Below, one piece after another: positions 1-7,309 of a stretch of 64,000 bases of DNA (its first letter is position 1; each line of letters begins with the position of its first letter). The DNA comes from Kumtagia sp044326205 (GTDB lineage: Bacteria > Pseudomonadota > Alphaproteobacteria > Rhizobiales > Rhizobiaceae). A program made the translations under genes and the position numbers. The stretch is taken from contig NZ_JBIRCY010000018.1 in the NCBI RefSeq assembly GCF_044326205.1, positions 58,550 to 122,549 on the forward strand, read 5' to 3'. The notes below the pieces were generated by a model. That model was given only the letters and a program-made list of their open reading frames with translations, was not told where the DNA came from and did no database searches.

Positions 1-159
1 GCTCGAGAAGAAGGTCGCGCCGATGAAGGCGGCAAGCGATCCGTAGAGATAGAAATCATACCATTCGAAGACGGTACCAAGCGACGAGGCGAAGATGACC
101 TTCTTCTCCTCCCGCGTCATGCCGCGCCCCCTTGCGTCGGCCGTTCCTGCCATTGCCAT
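1..159 (-). CDS. MHS-family MFS transporter, N-terminal fragment
   Basis: Only the first 53 codons lie in the window; the gene continues past the left edge. The translation begins MAMAGTADARG and soon reads FASSLGTVFEWYDFYLYGSL, the first-helix signature of the metabolite:H+ symporter (MHS) branch of the major facilitator superfamily, which takes up organic acids, osmolytes or similar small molecules across the inner membrane. The start at 159 is chosen because a GGGAGGA ribosome-binding site lies six bases upstream; the ATG two codons later is spaced less well. The substrate cannot be told from this fragment. Confidence 0.85.
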   Translation of the reverse strand, partial: MAMAGTADARGRGMTREEKKVIFASSLGTVFEWYDFYLYGSLAAFIGATFFSS

Positions 160-472
160 CGTTGTCCTCCCTTGGCGATGCGCCGAAGCCGGTCGCGACT
201 CGTCGTCCCGTCCGGCTGGAGGAAAAAATGCCAGAAACCGCTCCCGAAAATGAGAGCGTCTTTAGGATTATGACTATGGGATTACAACTTTGGTAGCAGA
301 AGCTTTGTGCTGCTATTTACAAGCATTGTTCCGGCGCATCCTCAACAACTGCAAGGAGCAACCTCTGAACCTGTATCCTGAGCAATGTGGCAGGCGCTGA
401 CGGCTTCGTAGCCAGCACTCTGAGGCGAAGATATCCGGGCCGGCGGCCTGCACCGGCCCGGATCGAGGATGC
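160..472. other. Intergenic region: MFS promoter, possible 22-codon ORF, strong hairpin
   Basis: No conventional gene is seen. A short plus-strand ORF at 228-296 starts MPETAPENES, ends GLQLW, and is preceded by a near-ideal Shine-Dalgarno (GGAGGAAAAA then ATG). It could be a small protein or chance. At 433-443 and 453-463 there is an 11-bp perfect inverted repeat (ATCCGGGCCGG and its complement). It sits just past the stop of the minus-strand RHH gene and could act as its terminator or mRNA 3' stabiliser, although no T-tract follows. Confidence 0.4.
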
Positions 473-664
473 TCAGGCGTCCAGCATCGCGCGCGCCGCC
501 GCCCGCTCGGGCTTGCCGGCGAGATAGCCGTTGTCGCGCAGCCATTTGGCGATGATGAGTTCGACCAGCGAGGAAACCGAACGGTGATCCTCTTTCGCCG
601 CCGAAGTCAGCGCCTGCTTGATCTCCTGCTCAATCCTGAAGCCGAGGGGATGGGTCTTTGCCAT
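473..664 (-). CDS. Small ribbon-helix-helix-like protein
   Basis: This 63-residue protein begins MAKTHPLGFRIEQEIKQALT. It has the layout of an Arc/CopG-type ribbon-helix-helix fold: a short beta segment (GFRIEQEIKQAL, about 8-19), a helix (SAAKEDHRSVSSLVELIIAKWL, 21-43) and a charged tail. Such proteins bind DNA as dimers and serve as small repressors or antitoxins. No toxin gene is adjacent, so a stand-alone regulator is more likely. It lies alone on the minus strand with a hairpin just beyond its stop. Function is inferred from the fold pattern only. Confidence 0.65.
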   Translation of the reverse strand: MAKTHPLGFRIEQEIKQALTSAAKEDHRSVSSLVELIIAKWLRDNGYLAGKPERAAARAMLDA

Positions 665-786
665 GTGTCGTTCCTCTAAATTTGACGGCTCACGAAGCTC
701 CGGTTGGAGATGGTTCGTATGGCCGTGGTCGTGACTGTTGCTTGAAATGGTCCGGCGGACGCCGAAGCAAGCGCCGGCAGGTCGCG

Positions 787-1200
787 TCAGGCGAAACTGG
801 TGGCCGGTGGCGCGCGGGCTTGCGTGCCGGCAGTCTCGGACCGTTCCGAGGTTGCCGACGCGGGCGCCATGCCAAGGGCAAGGCGCGGGGGAATGCCGTT
901 CGAATAACAGGTCGGAGGCAGGCCGAAATGATCACTGGCCTCGGCAAGGTCGTTGCCGGGCGTAGGGCCGTCCGGATCGTCCGGCGCGGAGACGCAGGCC
1001 TGGTAGGCAACTGCGCCGTGGAACGGATCGGAGCCGCTCGCCGAAAGCGTCTGCTCAGCGACGTATCTGTAGGCCGAACGGCCGGCGAACTCCGACACCG
1101 ACGGCGCCTCGCCGAGCGCGATGACAGCAACAAGCCAGAGCATCGTCCTGTAGAGGGCGATGAGAAGACGCTCCGTGGGTTGCTTGCCGCTACCTGTCAT
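787..1200 (-). CDS. Hypothetical protein, possible N-terminal signal/anchor
   Basis: An open frame of 137 codons. Its amino-acid composition is less arginine-skewed than the overlapping frames, which favours it as the coding one. Residues about 20-31 (MLWLVAVIALGE) are hydrophobic and could be a signal peptide if translation starts at the internal Met (codon 20, position 1143) or an anchor if it starts at 1200. The rest (ACVSAPDDPDGP...) matches no family I recognise. No convincing ribosome-binding site precedes either Met. If this is not a gene, 665-1463 holds no gene. Confidence 0.4.
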   Translation of the reverse strand: MTGSGKQPTERLLIALYRTMLWLVAVIALGEAPSVSEFAGRSAYRYVAEQTLSASGSDPFHGAVAYQACVSAPDDPDGPTPGNDLAEASDHFGLPPTCYSNGIPPRLALGMAPASATSERSETAGTQARAPPATSFA

Positions 1201-1463
1201 CGACCTTGGGCCGCTTCGTCCTGATTCCCTGAAAGATTCAGACTATGCCGTTCATACGCGTTGATGGCTGTCGTGATCAACACGTCGGAGATCATACAAA
1301 GTAGGAGCATTGCTTTGCCGGCGCAAGCGGGGGTTTTTTCTTGCCCTCCCATCAAATCGGTGTGACGATGCCGGACAGGCAGGAGCAGTCGAAAAAATGC
1401 CCCGCCCGCGACGGTCGCAAGGCCGGCCGCCGCTTCAAGGAAACGCTTGAGTGGAGGTCAGCC

Positions 1464-3515
1464 ATGGGTACACGCGCCGGAGGCAGGCGTACGGGACCGA
1501 AATGCATCGCCATTGTCGGTCCCTTCGCCAGCGGAAAGACAACCCTTCTCGAAGCCATTGTCGCGCGAGCCGGCGCGATCCCGCGGCAGAACGCGGTCGG
1601 CTCCGGCAATTCGGTCGGCGACCATTCGCCGGAAGCCCGCGCCCACGCCATGAGCGTCGAGGCCACAGTCGCGACCGTCGACTTCATGGGCGAGCAGATC
1701 ACCTTCATCGACTGCCCCGGCTCGGTCGAGTTTTCTTTTGAGGCGCAGCCCATACTCGCCGCCTGCGATGCAGCCATCGTCGTGACCGAAAACGACGAGA
1801 AGAAAATTCCCGCCCTGCAGCTCATCATGCGCAAGCTGGACGATCTCGGCCTGCCCCGCATCCTCTTCCTCAACAAGATCGACAGATCGGCCGCCGGCGT
1901 GCGCGATACGCTGAAGCTTCTGCAACCCGTGAGTGAAGCGCCTCTGCTGCTGCGCCAGATTCCGCTGCGCCGCGACGGCATCGTGGTCGGCGCGATCGAC
2001 CTGGCGCTGGAGCGCGCCTATGTCTGGCGCGAGCACGCCGCCAGCGAAGTGACCGAGATTCCCGACGACGAGAAGGCCCGCGAAATCGAGGCGCGTTTCT
2101 CCATGCTGGAGACCCTGGCGGACCACGACGATCATCTGATGGAGCAGCTTCTGGAAGAAGTCGCGCCGGCGCAGGACGAGGTGTTCGACGATCTCGCCGC
2201 CGATCTGCGCGACGGCAATGTCACGCCTGTGCTGATCGGCACGGCCGAGAAGGGCAACGGCGTGCTGCGCCTGCTGAAGACCATCCGCCACGACGTCGCC
2301 GACGTGGAAGCGACGCGCAAGCGGCTGGGCGTCACGGAAAGCACTGGCACGATCGTTCAGGTGCTGAAGACCATCCACACCTCGCATGGCGGAAAACTCT
2401 CCGTGGCGCGCATCCTGTCGGGCGCGGTCAATGACGGCAACGAACTGACGCTGCCGGACGGGGGCACGGCGCGCGTCTCCGGCATCTACCGGCTGCTCGG
2501 CAAGGACCAGGCCAAGCTGCCCTCCGCCAAGCTGGGCGATACGGTGGCGCTCGGCAAGCTGGAAGGTGCGCGGACCGGCCAGACGCTGGGTTCCGGCAAA
2601 AGCGGCGCCACACAACTTGTGGAAGCGACGCCTTCGCAGCCCGTCTTCGCCATCGCGCTCAGGCCTCGGGAACGTAAGGACGACGTTAAAATGTCAGCGG
2701 CGATCCAGCGGCTCGCCGAGGAGGACCCGTCGCTGGTGGTGGCCCATCAGGACACGGGCGAGACCATATTGTCCGGCCACGGCGAGATGCATCTGCGCGT
2801 CACCGTCGAGCGGCTGGACGGCAAGAACCAGATCCCCGTGGAGCAGGGAACGCCCGCCGTGCCCTACCGCGAGACCATCCGCAAGGCCGCACAGCAGCGC
2901 GGCCGCCACAAGAAGCAGTCGGGCGGCCACGGCCAGTTCGGCGACGTGGTGATCGAGATCAAGCCGCTGCCGCGCGGCTCGGGTTTCCAGTTCACCGACA
3001 CGATCACCGGCGGCGTCGTGCCGAAAACCTACATCCAGTCGGTCGAGACCGGGGTGCGCGACTTTTTGAAGACCGGTCCTCTCGGCTTTCCGGTGGTCGA
3101 CGTGGCGGTGAACCTGTCGGACGGCTCCTACCATTCGGTGGATTCCTCCGACATGGCGTTCCAGATGGCGGCGAAACTCGCCATGAAGGAAGGTTTGACA
3201 GCCTGCTCGCCGGTGCTGCTGGAGCCGATCATGAAGGTGCAGATCTTCACGCCGTCGGACGCCACCGCGAAAATCACCGGCATCGTGCCGCAGCGGCGCG
3301 GCCAGATTCTTGGCTACGACGCCCGGCCGGGCTGGAAGGGATGGGACGTGGTCGAGGCGACCATGCCGCAATCGGAGATCGGCAATCTGATCATCGAACT
3401 GCGCTCGGCGACGGCCGGCGTCGCCAGCTACCAGGCGAGTTTCGACCACATGGCGGAACTGACGGGGCGGCTGGCCGACGATGTGATGAACAACGCGCGC
3501 GGCAAGGCGGCATAG
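1464..3515 (+). CDS. Elongation factor G-like GTPase paralogue lacking the catalytic His
   Basis: The 683-residue product has the full EF-G layout: GTPase domain with P-loop GPFASGKT (19-26), G3 DCPG (83-86) and NKID (137-140), then domains II-V including a domain IV loop with QSGGHGQFGD. It departs from true EF-G at key points. The G3 box reads DCPGS, so the catalytic His after DTPG is Ser87; the P-loop lacks the usual Asp of GHIDAGKT; and the GITI effector motif reads AMSV. It is therefore a paralogue, not the housekeeping fusA (no rpsL/rpsG/tuf neighbours). The start at 1464 is set by GGAGG six bases upstream; an in-frame ATG further 5' has no such site. A role in ribosome rescue, recycling or stress translation is inference. 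Confidence 0.9.
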   Translation: MGTRAGGRRTGPKCIAIVGPFASGKTTLLEAIVARAGAIPRQNAVGSGNSVGDHSPEARAHAMSVEATVATVDFMGEQITFIDCPGSVEFSFEAQPILAACDAAIVVTENDEKKIPALQLIMRKLDDLGLPRILFLNKIDRSAAGVRDTLKLLQPVSEAPLLLRQIPLRRDGIVVGAIDLALERAYVWREHAASEVTEIPDDEKAREIEARFSMLETLADHDDHLMEQLLEEVAPAQDEVFDDLAADLRDGNVTPVLIGTAEKGNGVLRLLKTIRHDVADVEATRKRLGVTESTGTIVQVLKTIHTSHGGKLSVARILSGAVNDGNELTLPDGGTARVSGIYRLLGKDQAKLPSAKLGDTVALGKLEGARTGQTLGSGKSGATQLVEATPSQPVFAIALRPRERKDDVKMSAAIQRLAEEDPSLVVAHQDTGETILSGHGEMHLRVTVERLDGKNQIPVEQGTPAVPYRETIRKAAQQRGRHKKQSGGHGQFGDVVIEIKPLPRGSGFQFTDTITGGVVPKTYIQSVETGVRDFLKTGPLGFPVVDVAVNLSDGSYHSVDSSDMAFQMAAKLAMKEGLTACSPVLLEPIMKVQIFTPSDATAKITGIVPQRRGQILGYDARPGWKGWDVVEATMPQSEIGNLIIELRSATAGVASYQASFDHMAELTGRLADDVMNNARGKAA

Positions 3516-3532
3516 CGGACGAACGATCGGAT

Positions 3533-3553
3533 GCGCCGGCATAAGGCCGGCGC
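3533..3553. terminator. Convergent hairpin between the EF-G paralogue and the HxlR gene
   Basis: A perfect 8-bp stem (GCGCCGGC, loop ATAAG, GCCGGCGC) lies in the 50-bp gap between two convergent genes. No T-tract follows on either strand, so it is a probable transcription barrier or mRNA 3'-end hairpin rather than a textbook intrinsic terminator. Confidence 0.5.
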
Positions 3554-3565
3554 GTCCCGGTCTGT

Positions 3566-3964
3566 TCAGGCGTTGCCCGACAGCGGCGCATCCTCGAACT
3601 GGCCGCGCGACGCCGCCCACTGCAACAGCGCGTCCAGCGCCGGGCAGAGCGACTGCCCCCAGTCGGTAAGCCGATACTCGACCTTAGGCGGCACCTGATG
3701 GTGGACGATGCGGCGCACGATGCCGTCGGCCTCCATTTGCCGCAGCTGCTGGATCAGCATCTTCTGCGAGATCGCCGGGATGGCGCGCTCCAGATCGGAA
3801 AAGCGCAGCACCTTGCCGCCGAACAAATGGAAAACGATCACCAGCTTCCAGCGTCCTTCCAAGATGCGCAGGACATTCTCGACGCCGCTGGCTGCGGATA
3901 CCGGCGTCGGGTATGCCACCTTACTTTCAGGTAAGTACCTTACTTTTTCGTCGGTTCTTGTCAT
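3566..3964 (-). CDS. HxlR-family winged-helix transcriptional regulator
   Basis: The product is 132 residues. From about residue 26 it follows the HxlR pattern: VLRILEGRWKLVIVFHLFGG, LRFSDLERAIPAISQKML, QLRQMEADGIVRR, VEYRLTDWGQSL. These dimeric regulators commonly sense electrophiles or redox stress and repress neighbouring oxidoreductase genes. It is divergent from a SnoaL-like/SDR pair. A cluster of CTTAC/GTAAG half-sites (3920-3943) falls inside the first 15 codons of the long form. A GTG at codon 16 (3919) would put these sites upstream of the start, so the true N-terminus may be shorter. The effector is unknown. Confidence 0.88.
   Translation of the reverse strand: MTRTDEKVRYLPESKVAYPTPVSAASGVENVLRILEGRWKLVIVFHLFGGKVLRFSDLERAIPAISQKMLIQQLRQMEADGIVRRIVHHQVPPKVEYRLTDWGQSLCPALDALLQWAASRGQFEDAPLSGNA
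3917..3945. promoter_or_regulatory. Putative HxlR operator (alternating CTTAC/GTAAG half-sites)
   Basis: Three half-sites in alternating orientation occur within 24 bp: CTTAC at 3920, GTAAG at 3931 and CTTAC at 3939. They form an inverted pair with a 6-bp spacer and another with a 3-bp spacer. The position between divergent hxlR-like and SnoaL/SDR genes suits an autoregulatory operator. The assignment is inference from placement and symmetry. Confidence 0.5.
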
Positions 3965-4047
3965 TTCTTCAGCCTAGCGCCAAGTTTGGTGGCAGGCAAG
4001 CAGAGGCGCTTCCTCGCAACGATTGCCGAAAATCGAAAGGATATGTG

Positions 4048-4374
4048 ATGACCGTGGAACTCCCTTCCGCGCTGGAAAGCTATTTTGCCGCCAAGAACCG
4101 CAAGGACATCGACGCGATGCTTTCGCCCTTCGTCGCCGACGCCGTGGTGCGCGACGAAGGACACGAACATCACGGCCGCGAAGCCATAAGAGCCTGGATG
4201 GAAGAGACGACTCGCAAATATGGCGTGAGCGTCGAGGTGAGGGAAGCCGAGCGTAGCGGCGACCGCATCGTCGTAAAGGGGCTCATCTCCGGCGACTTCC
4301 CAGGAAGTCCCGCCACCCTCACCTACCGGTTCCGGCTGCATGATACGATGGTAGCCAGCCTGGAGATCGGATGA
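4048..4374 (+). CDS. SnoaL-like / nuclear transport factor 2 family protein
   Basis: This is a 108-residue single-domain protein with the NTF2-like start ALESYFAAKNRKDIDAMLSPFVADAVVRDEG and the AIRAWMEETTRKY helix typical of SnoaL_2. Members fold as a cone-shaped alpha+beta barrel and act as small isomerases, hydrolases or ligand binders. The start at 4048 follows an AAAGGA ribosome-binding site. The stop overlaps the next gene's start in an ATGA arrangement, so it is co-transcribed and probably translationally coupled with the SDR, and both are likely controlled by the divergent HxlR regulator. The substrate is unknown. Confidence 0.85.
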   Translation: MTVELPSALESYFAAKNRKDIDAMLSPFVADAVVRDEGHEHHGREAIRAWMEETTRKYGVSVEVREAERSGDRIVVKGLISGDFPGSPATLTYRFRLHDTMVASLEIG

Positions 4375-5177
4375 TGAACGCCGCTCCGAAGTTTCCGATC
4401 ATTCCGGGCGAGTTTGCCGGGAAGCGTATCCTTGTAACCGGCGGCACCAAGGGCGCCGGTCTGGAGATCGTCCGCCGGTTTGCCGCGACCGGCGCCGTCG
4501 TCGCCACGGCCTCCCGCTCGCAACTGCCGGAAGGCCAGCCTCCTGACACCCACGTCCAGGCGGACCTCGGCACCATCGCCGGGGTGGATGCAGTCGTGCA
4601 GGCCGTTGTCGCGCAATGGGGCGTCGTCGATATTATCGTCCACACGCTGGGCGGTTCCTCCGCGCCGGGCGGCGGTTTTGCCGTACTGACGGAGGAGTTG
4701 TGGCAACAGGAATTGAACACCAATCTACTGGCGGCCGTCCGCCTGGATCGCGCCTTGCTGCCGGCAATGGTGGAGCGTGGGTCGGGCGTCGTCATCCACG
4801 TTTCGTCGATCCAGCGCAGGCTGCCGCTCCACGAATCCACCATCGCTTATGCGTCGGCCAAGGCGGCGCTATCGGCCTACAGCAAGGTGCTGTCCAAGGA
4901 ACTCGGGCCGAAAGGAATTCGCGTCAATACGGTCGCTCCCGGATGGATCATGACGAGCGCCGCCGAGGCGATGGTGAAACGGCTTGCCGAGCACGCCGGC
5001 AGCGACGAGGAAACCGCACGGCAGGGCATCATAGACGCGCTGGGCGGCATCCCGATCGGCCGCCCCGCCTGGCCCGAGGAAGTCGCCGAACTTGTCGCCT
5101 TCCTCGCCTCTGATCGCGCCGCCTCGATCCACGGCGCCGAATACGTCATCGACGGCGGCACGATCCCAACGCTTTGA
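4371..5177 (+). CDS. SDR-family NAD(P)-dependent oxidoreductase
   Basis: A 268-residue classical short-chain dehydrogenase. The cofactor-binding motif is TGGTKGAG (23-30), with the catalytic serine in HVSSIQ (about 145) and the Y-x3-K active site in YASAK (Tyr160, Lys164). The C-terminal VAFLASDRAASIHGAEYVIDGG is usual for the family. It overlaps the SnoaL-like gene by four bases. Divergent control by an HxlR regulator suggests induction by a reactive carbonyl, quinone or similar compound, but the true substrate cannot be read from the sequence. Confidence 0.92.
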   Translation: MMNAAPKFPIIPGEFAGKRILVTGGTKGAGLEIVRRFAATGAVVATASRSQLPEGQPPDTHVQADLGTIAGVDAVVQAVVAQWGVVDIIVHTLGGSSAPGGGFAVLTEELWQQELNTNLLAAVRLDRALLPAMVERGSGVVIHVSSIQRRLPLHESTIAYASAKAALSAYSKVLSKELGPKGIRVNTVAPGWIMTSAAEAMVKRLAEHAGSDEETARQGIIDALGGIPIGRPAWPEEVAELVAFLASDRAASIHGAEYVIDGGTIPTL

Positions 5178-5358
5178 CGTGCTTGCGAGCCGCCGGTAGC
5201 TTCCGTAGCGGGTATAGGCGGCACACGATGTCGTGACAGGCGGAAAAACCCGATCCTCTGTAACGTTCGTACCTTGCCGTGCGAATAAAGACGCAAGACC
5301 GATCGATCCGGTTGCCGCGAGATTGCGCCGGCATCGTGCCGTCGCCGGAGGATTTTGC

Positions 5359-6327
5359 ATGGTTTTTTCGATCCGCAGCCGCCCGTCCTGGGCGATCCCA
5401 GAGGCGCTGGCGACGCCCGAAACGGCCTTCGTCGACCGCCGCACGCTGCTCGCCGGCATGGGGCTGGGCCTTGCGGGCGCCACGCTCGGCCTGTCCCGCA
5501 AAGCCCGCGCCGAGGATGCCGATCCGACTGCCGACCTCTATCCGGCGAAGAAGAACGAGGCCTTCAAGCTGGACCGCGATCTGACGCCCGAAGACGTCAA
5601 CGCCCACTACAACAATTTCTACGAATACGGCACGCAGAAGGGCATCGCCGAGGCGGCCCAGGCACTGAAGACGAGGCCCTGGGATATCGAGATCGGCGGA
5701 CTGGTGGAAAAACCCTTCACCATCGGCTTCGACGAGCTTGTCCGGAAGATTCCGCTGGAAACAAGGCTTTACCGGCATCGCTGCGTCGAGGCCTGGTCGA
5801 TGACCATTCCTTGGGCCGGCTTTCCGCTGAACAAGTTGGTGGCGCTGGCGAAGCCGCAGGCTTCGGCAAAATACATCCGTTTCGAGACTTTTCTCGATCC
5901 GGAAATGGCGCCCGGCCAGAACGACTTTCTATATCCCTGGCCCTACATCGAGGGCGTCACCGTCGAGGAAGCCGCCAATGATCTCGCCTTCGTGGTGACC
6001 GGCGCCTACGACAAGCCGGTGGCGAAACAGCATGGCGCGCCGATCCGGCTGGCGCTGCCGTGGAAGTACGGGTTCAAGTCGATCAAGTCGATCCGGAAAT
6101 TCGATTTCGTCGAGGAACAGCCTGTTGGCCTGTGGGAAGCGATCCAGCCGCAGGAATACGGTTTTTGGGCGAATGTGAACCCCGAGGTTCCACATCCGCG
6201 CTGGAGCCAGGCGATGGAGCGCGTGCTGCACAGCGGCGATTTCGTGCTGACGCAAATCTACAACGGCTATGGAGCGGAGGTGGCGAGCCTTTACGCCAAT
6301 CTCGGCAACGAGCGCCTGTTCATGTGA
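5359..6327 (+). CDS. msrP: Protein-methionine-sulfoxide reductase catalytic subunit MsrP (YedY)
   Basis: MsrP is a periplasmic molybdopterin enzyme that reduces methionine sulfoxide in envelope proteins. The 322-residue product carries a twin-arginine signal (RR at 27-28, followed by TLLAGMGLGLAGATLG), so it is exported folded by Tat. The molybdenum-ligand cysteine is Cys142 in RHRCVEAWSM, and the KYGFKSIKSI segment is conserved. Length matches the family. The start at 5359 has GGAGGA seven bases upstream. The usual partner, the haem membrane subunit MsrQ, is not downstream: the next plus-strand gene is an unrelated methyltransferase. Confidence 0.93.
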   Translation: MVFSIRSRPSWAIPEALATPETAFVDRRTLLAGMGLGLAGATLGLSRKARAEDADPTADLYPAKKNEAFKLDRDLTPEDVNAHYNNFYEYGTQKGIAEAAQALKTRPWDIEIGGLVEKPFTIGFDELVRKIPLETRLYRHRCVEAWSMTIPWAGFPLNKLVALAKPQASAKYIRFETFLDPEMAPGQNDFLYPWPYIEGVTVEEAANDLAFVVTGAYDKPVAKQHGAPIRLALPWKYGFKSIKSIRKFDFVEEQPVGLWEAIQPQEYGFWANVNPEVPHPRWSQAMERVLHSGDFVLTQIYNGYGAEVASLYANLGNERLFM

Positions 6328-6487
6328 CAGGCGGCGCACTGCCCAATTCCAGGCAGCGGCGGCCAGTGCCTATATTTTGATTGACGGTCGGACTTGGCGG
6401 ATTTCTGCCAAACGCCGCGCGGTTGCGTCGCAGTATTCCACCTTTGCAGTGCAGCAGAAAATGCAAGGAATCCAAGGCCCAAGAATC
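6328..6487. other. Gene-free stretch downstream of msrP
   Basis: No coding feature is supported. It contains a short inverted repeat (TTGGC/GCCAA around 6395-6412) and a TGC-rich motif near 6440-6465 (TTTGCAGTGCAGCAG then AAAATGCAA), resembling the motifs upstream of the PHA depolymerase gene. No function can be assigned. Confidence 0.3.
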
Positions 6488-6516
6488 AAAAAAGCCGGAT
6501 CTGGAAAGACCCGGCT
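6488..6516 (-). terminator. Intrinsic terminator of the putative sRNA
   Basis: Read on the minus strand, this is a 9-bp stem AGCCGGGTC/GATCCGGCT (one G-T wobble) with loop TTTCCA, directly followed by six T residues. It is a classical rho-independent terminator and implies a minus-strand transcript coming from the right, where no protein gene starts. Confidence 0.8.
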
Positions 6517-6625
6517 GAGTTGATTGGAAGTGCCTGAAAAGGCTGAACCTCCAGAGGGGAACACTCAAGGGCGCTAATGGGAGGAGGAACGCGCCCCGGA
6601 GATGATGAATATATGAGCCTGCCTT
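6488..6625 (-). ncRNA. Probable small RNA with anti-Shine-Dalgarno loop (cuckoo/alpha-r14-like)
   Basis: On the minus strand, a 6-bp stem GGGCGC/GCGCCC (6591-6596 with 6569-6574) displays a 16-nt loop containing CCTCCTCCC, the complement of a strong ribosome-binding site. A small GCC-TTTTCA-GGC hairpin and an intrinsic terminator follow. Hairpins with CCUCCUCCC loops define the cuckoo RNA family, which includes the rhizobial alpha-r14 RNAs and trans-regulates translation. No ORF on this strand has a plausible start signal. The 5' end is not defined; a 7-bp inverted repeat GCCTTGC/GCAAGGC (6622-6657) lies just upstream. The family assignment rests on motif and architecture only. Confidence 0.6.
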
Positions 6626-6776
6626 GCCCAAGAAACAAGCATGACGTTTGCAAGGCACCCATGCAAAAACGATACCTCTGTGGTCCAATTTTCCAACAGT
6701 GTCGAATAGGACAGAATGACGTTGCGGCACGCCTGGGCGGCGTTGCCGAAAGGATGGATTTCGGGAGGCTTCGGCA

Positions 6777-7277
6777 TTGCGCAAAAGCTCGGCGGCACTC
6801 GGCAGTGTCCTGTTCTTCATCTTCGTACCTTGCGTCGTTGCCGGGCTGGCGCCGTATCTGCTGACGGATCGCTACCGCATGACGGTCCCGCCTCATCCCG
6901 CCGTCGCCGTCGTGGCGGGCATCCTCATCGCCGTGGGGCTCGGCGTGCTGATCCATGCCTTCGTGCGCTTCGCAGTAGAAGGGCTTGGCACGCCCGCGCC
7001 CATTGCGCCGACCGCGCGGCTGGTGGTTGGCGGCGTCTACCGCCATGTCCGCAACCCGATGTATCTGGCTGTCCTGTCGATCATTCTCGGACAGGCACTG
7101 CTGTTCAGCGCGGTCCTTGTGGCCGTCTACGCGGTAGCGGTCGCAGCCGCGGTGGTGTCCTTCGTTCGCTTCTACGAGGAACCCGTGCTCGCCAGCCGCT
7201 ACGGCGCCGAATACGAAACCTATCGCCGCGCCGTTCCCGGCTGGCTACCGCGCCTTACGCCATGGCGGCAACCGTAA
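6777..7277 (+). CDS. Isoprenylcysteine carboxyl/phospholipid methyltransferase-like membrane protein
   Basis: A 166-residue integral membrane protein with about four hydrophobic helices and the C-terminal ICMT/PEMT signature: GVYRHVRNPMYLAV, then EEPVLASRYGAEYETYRRAVPGWLP. Bacterial members methylate small or lipid substrates with S-adenosylmethionine; the acceptor here is unknown. Translation starts at TTG (6777), supported by GGGAGG eight bases upstream and the lack of a better in-frame ATG. It stands alone between the sRNA and the convergent LysR gene. Confidence 0.85.
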   Translation: MRKSSAALGSVLFFIFVPCVVAGLAPYLLTDRYRMTVPPHPAVAVVAGILIAVGLGVLIHAFVRFAVEGLGTPAPIAPTARLVVGGVYRHVRNPMYLAVLSIILGQALLFSAVLVAVYAVAVAAAVVSFVRFYEEPVLASRYGAEYETYRRAVPGWLPRLTPWRQP

Positions 7278-7309
7278 GCCCTCTGGCCGGCGGCCTTTGG
7301 AGCCGTCCC

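Noticed and set aside
658..1224. Long plus-strand open frame (188 codons) in the region left of the EF-G paralogue
   Set aside because: Very Arg/Gly-rich composition typical of an antisense frame in GC-rich DNA, no ribosome-binding site, no recognisable motif.
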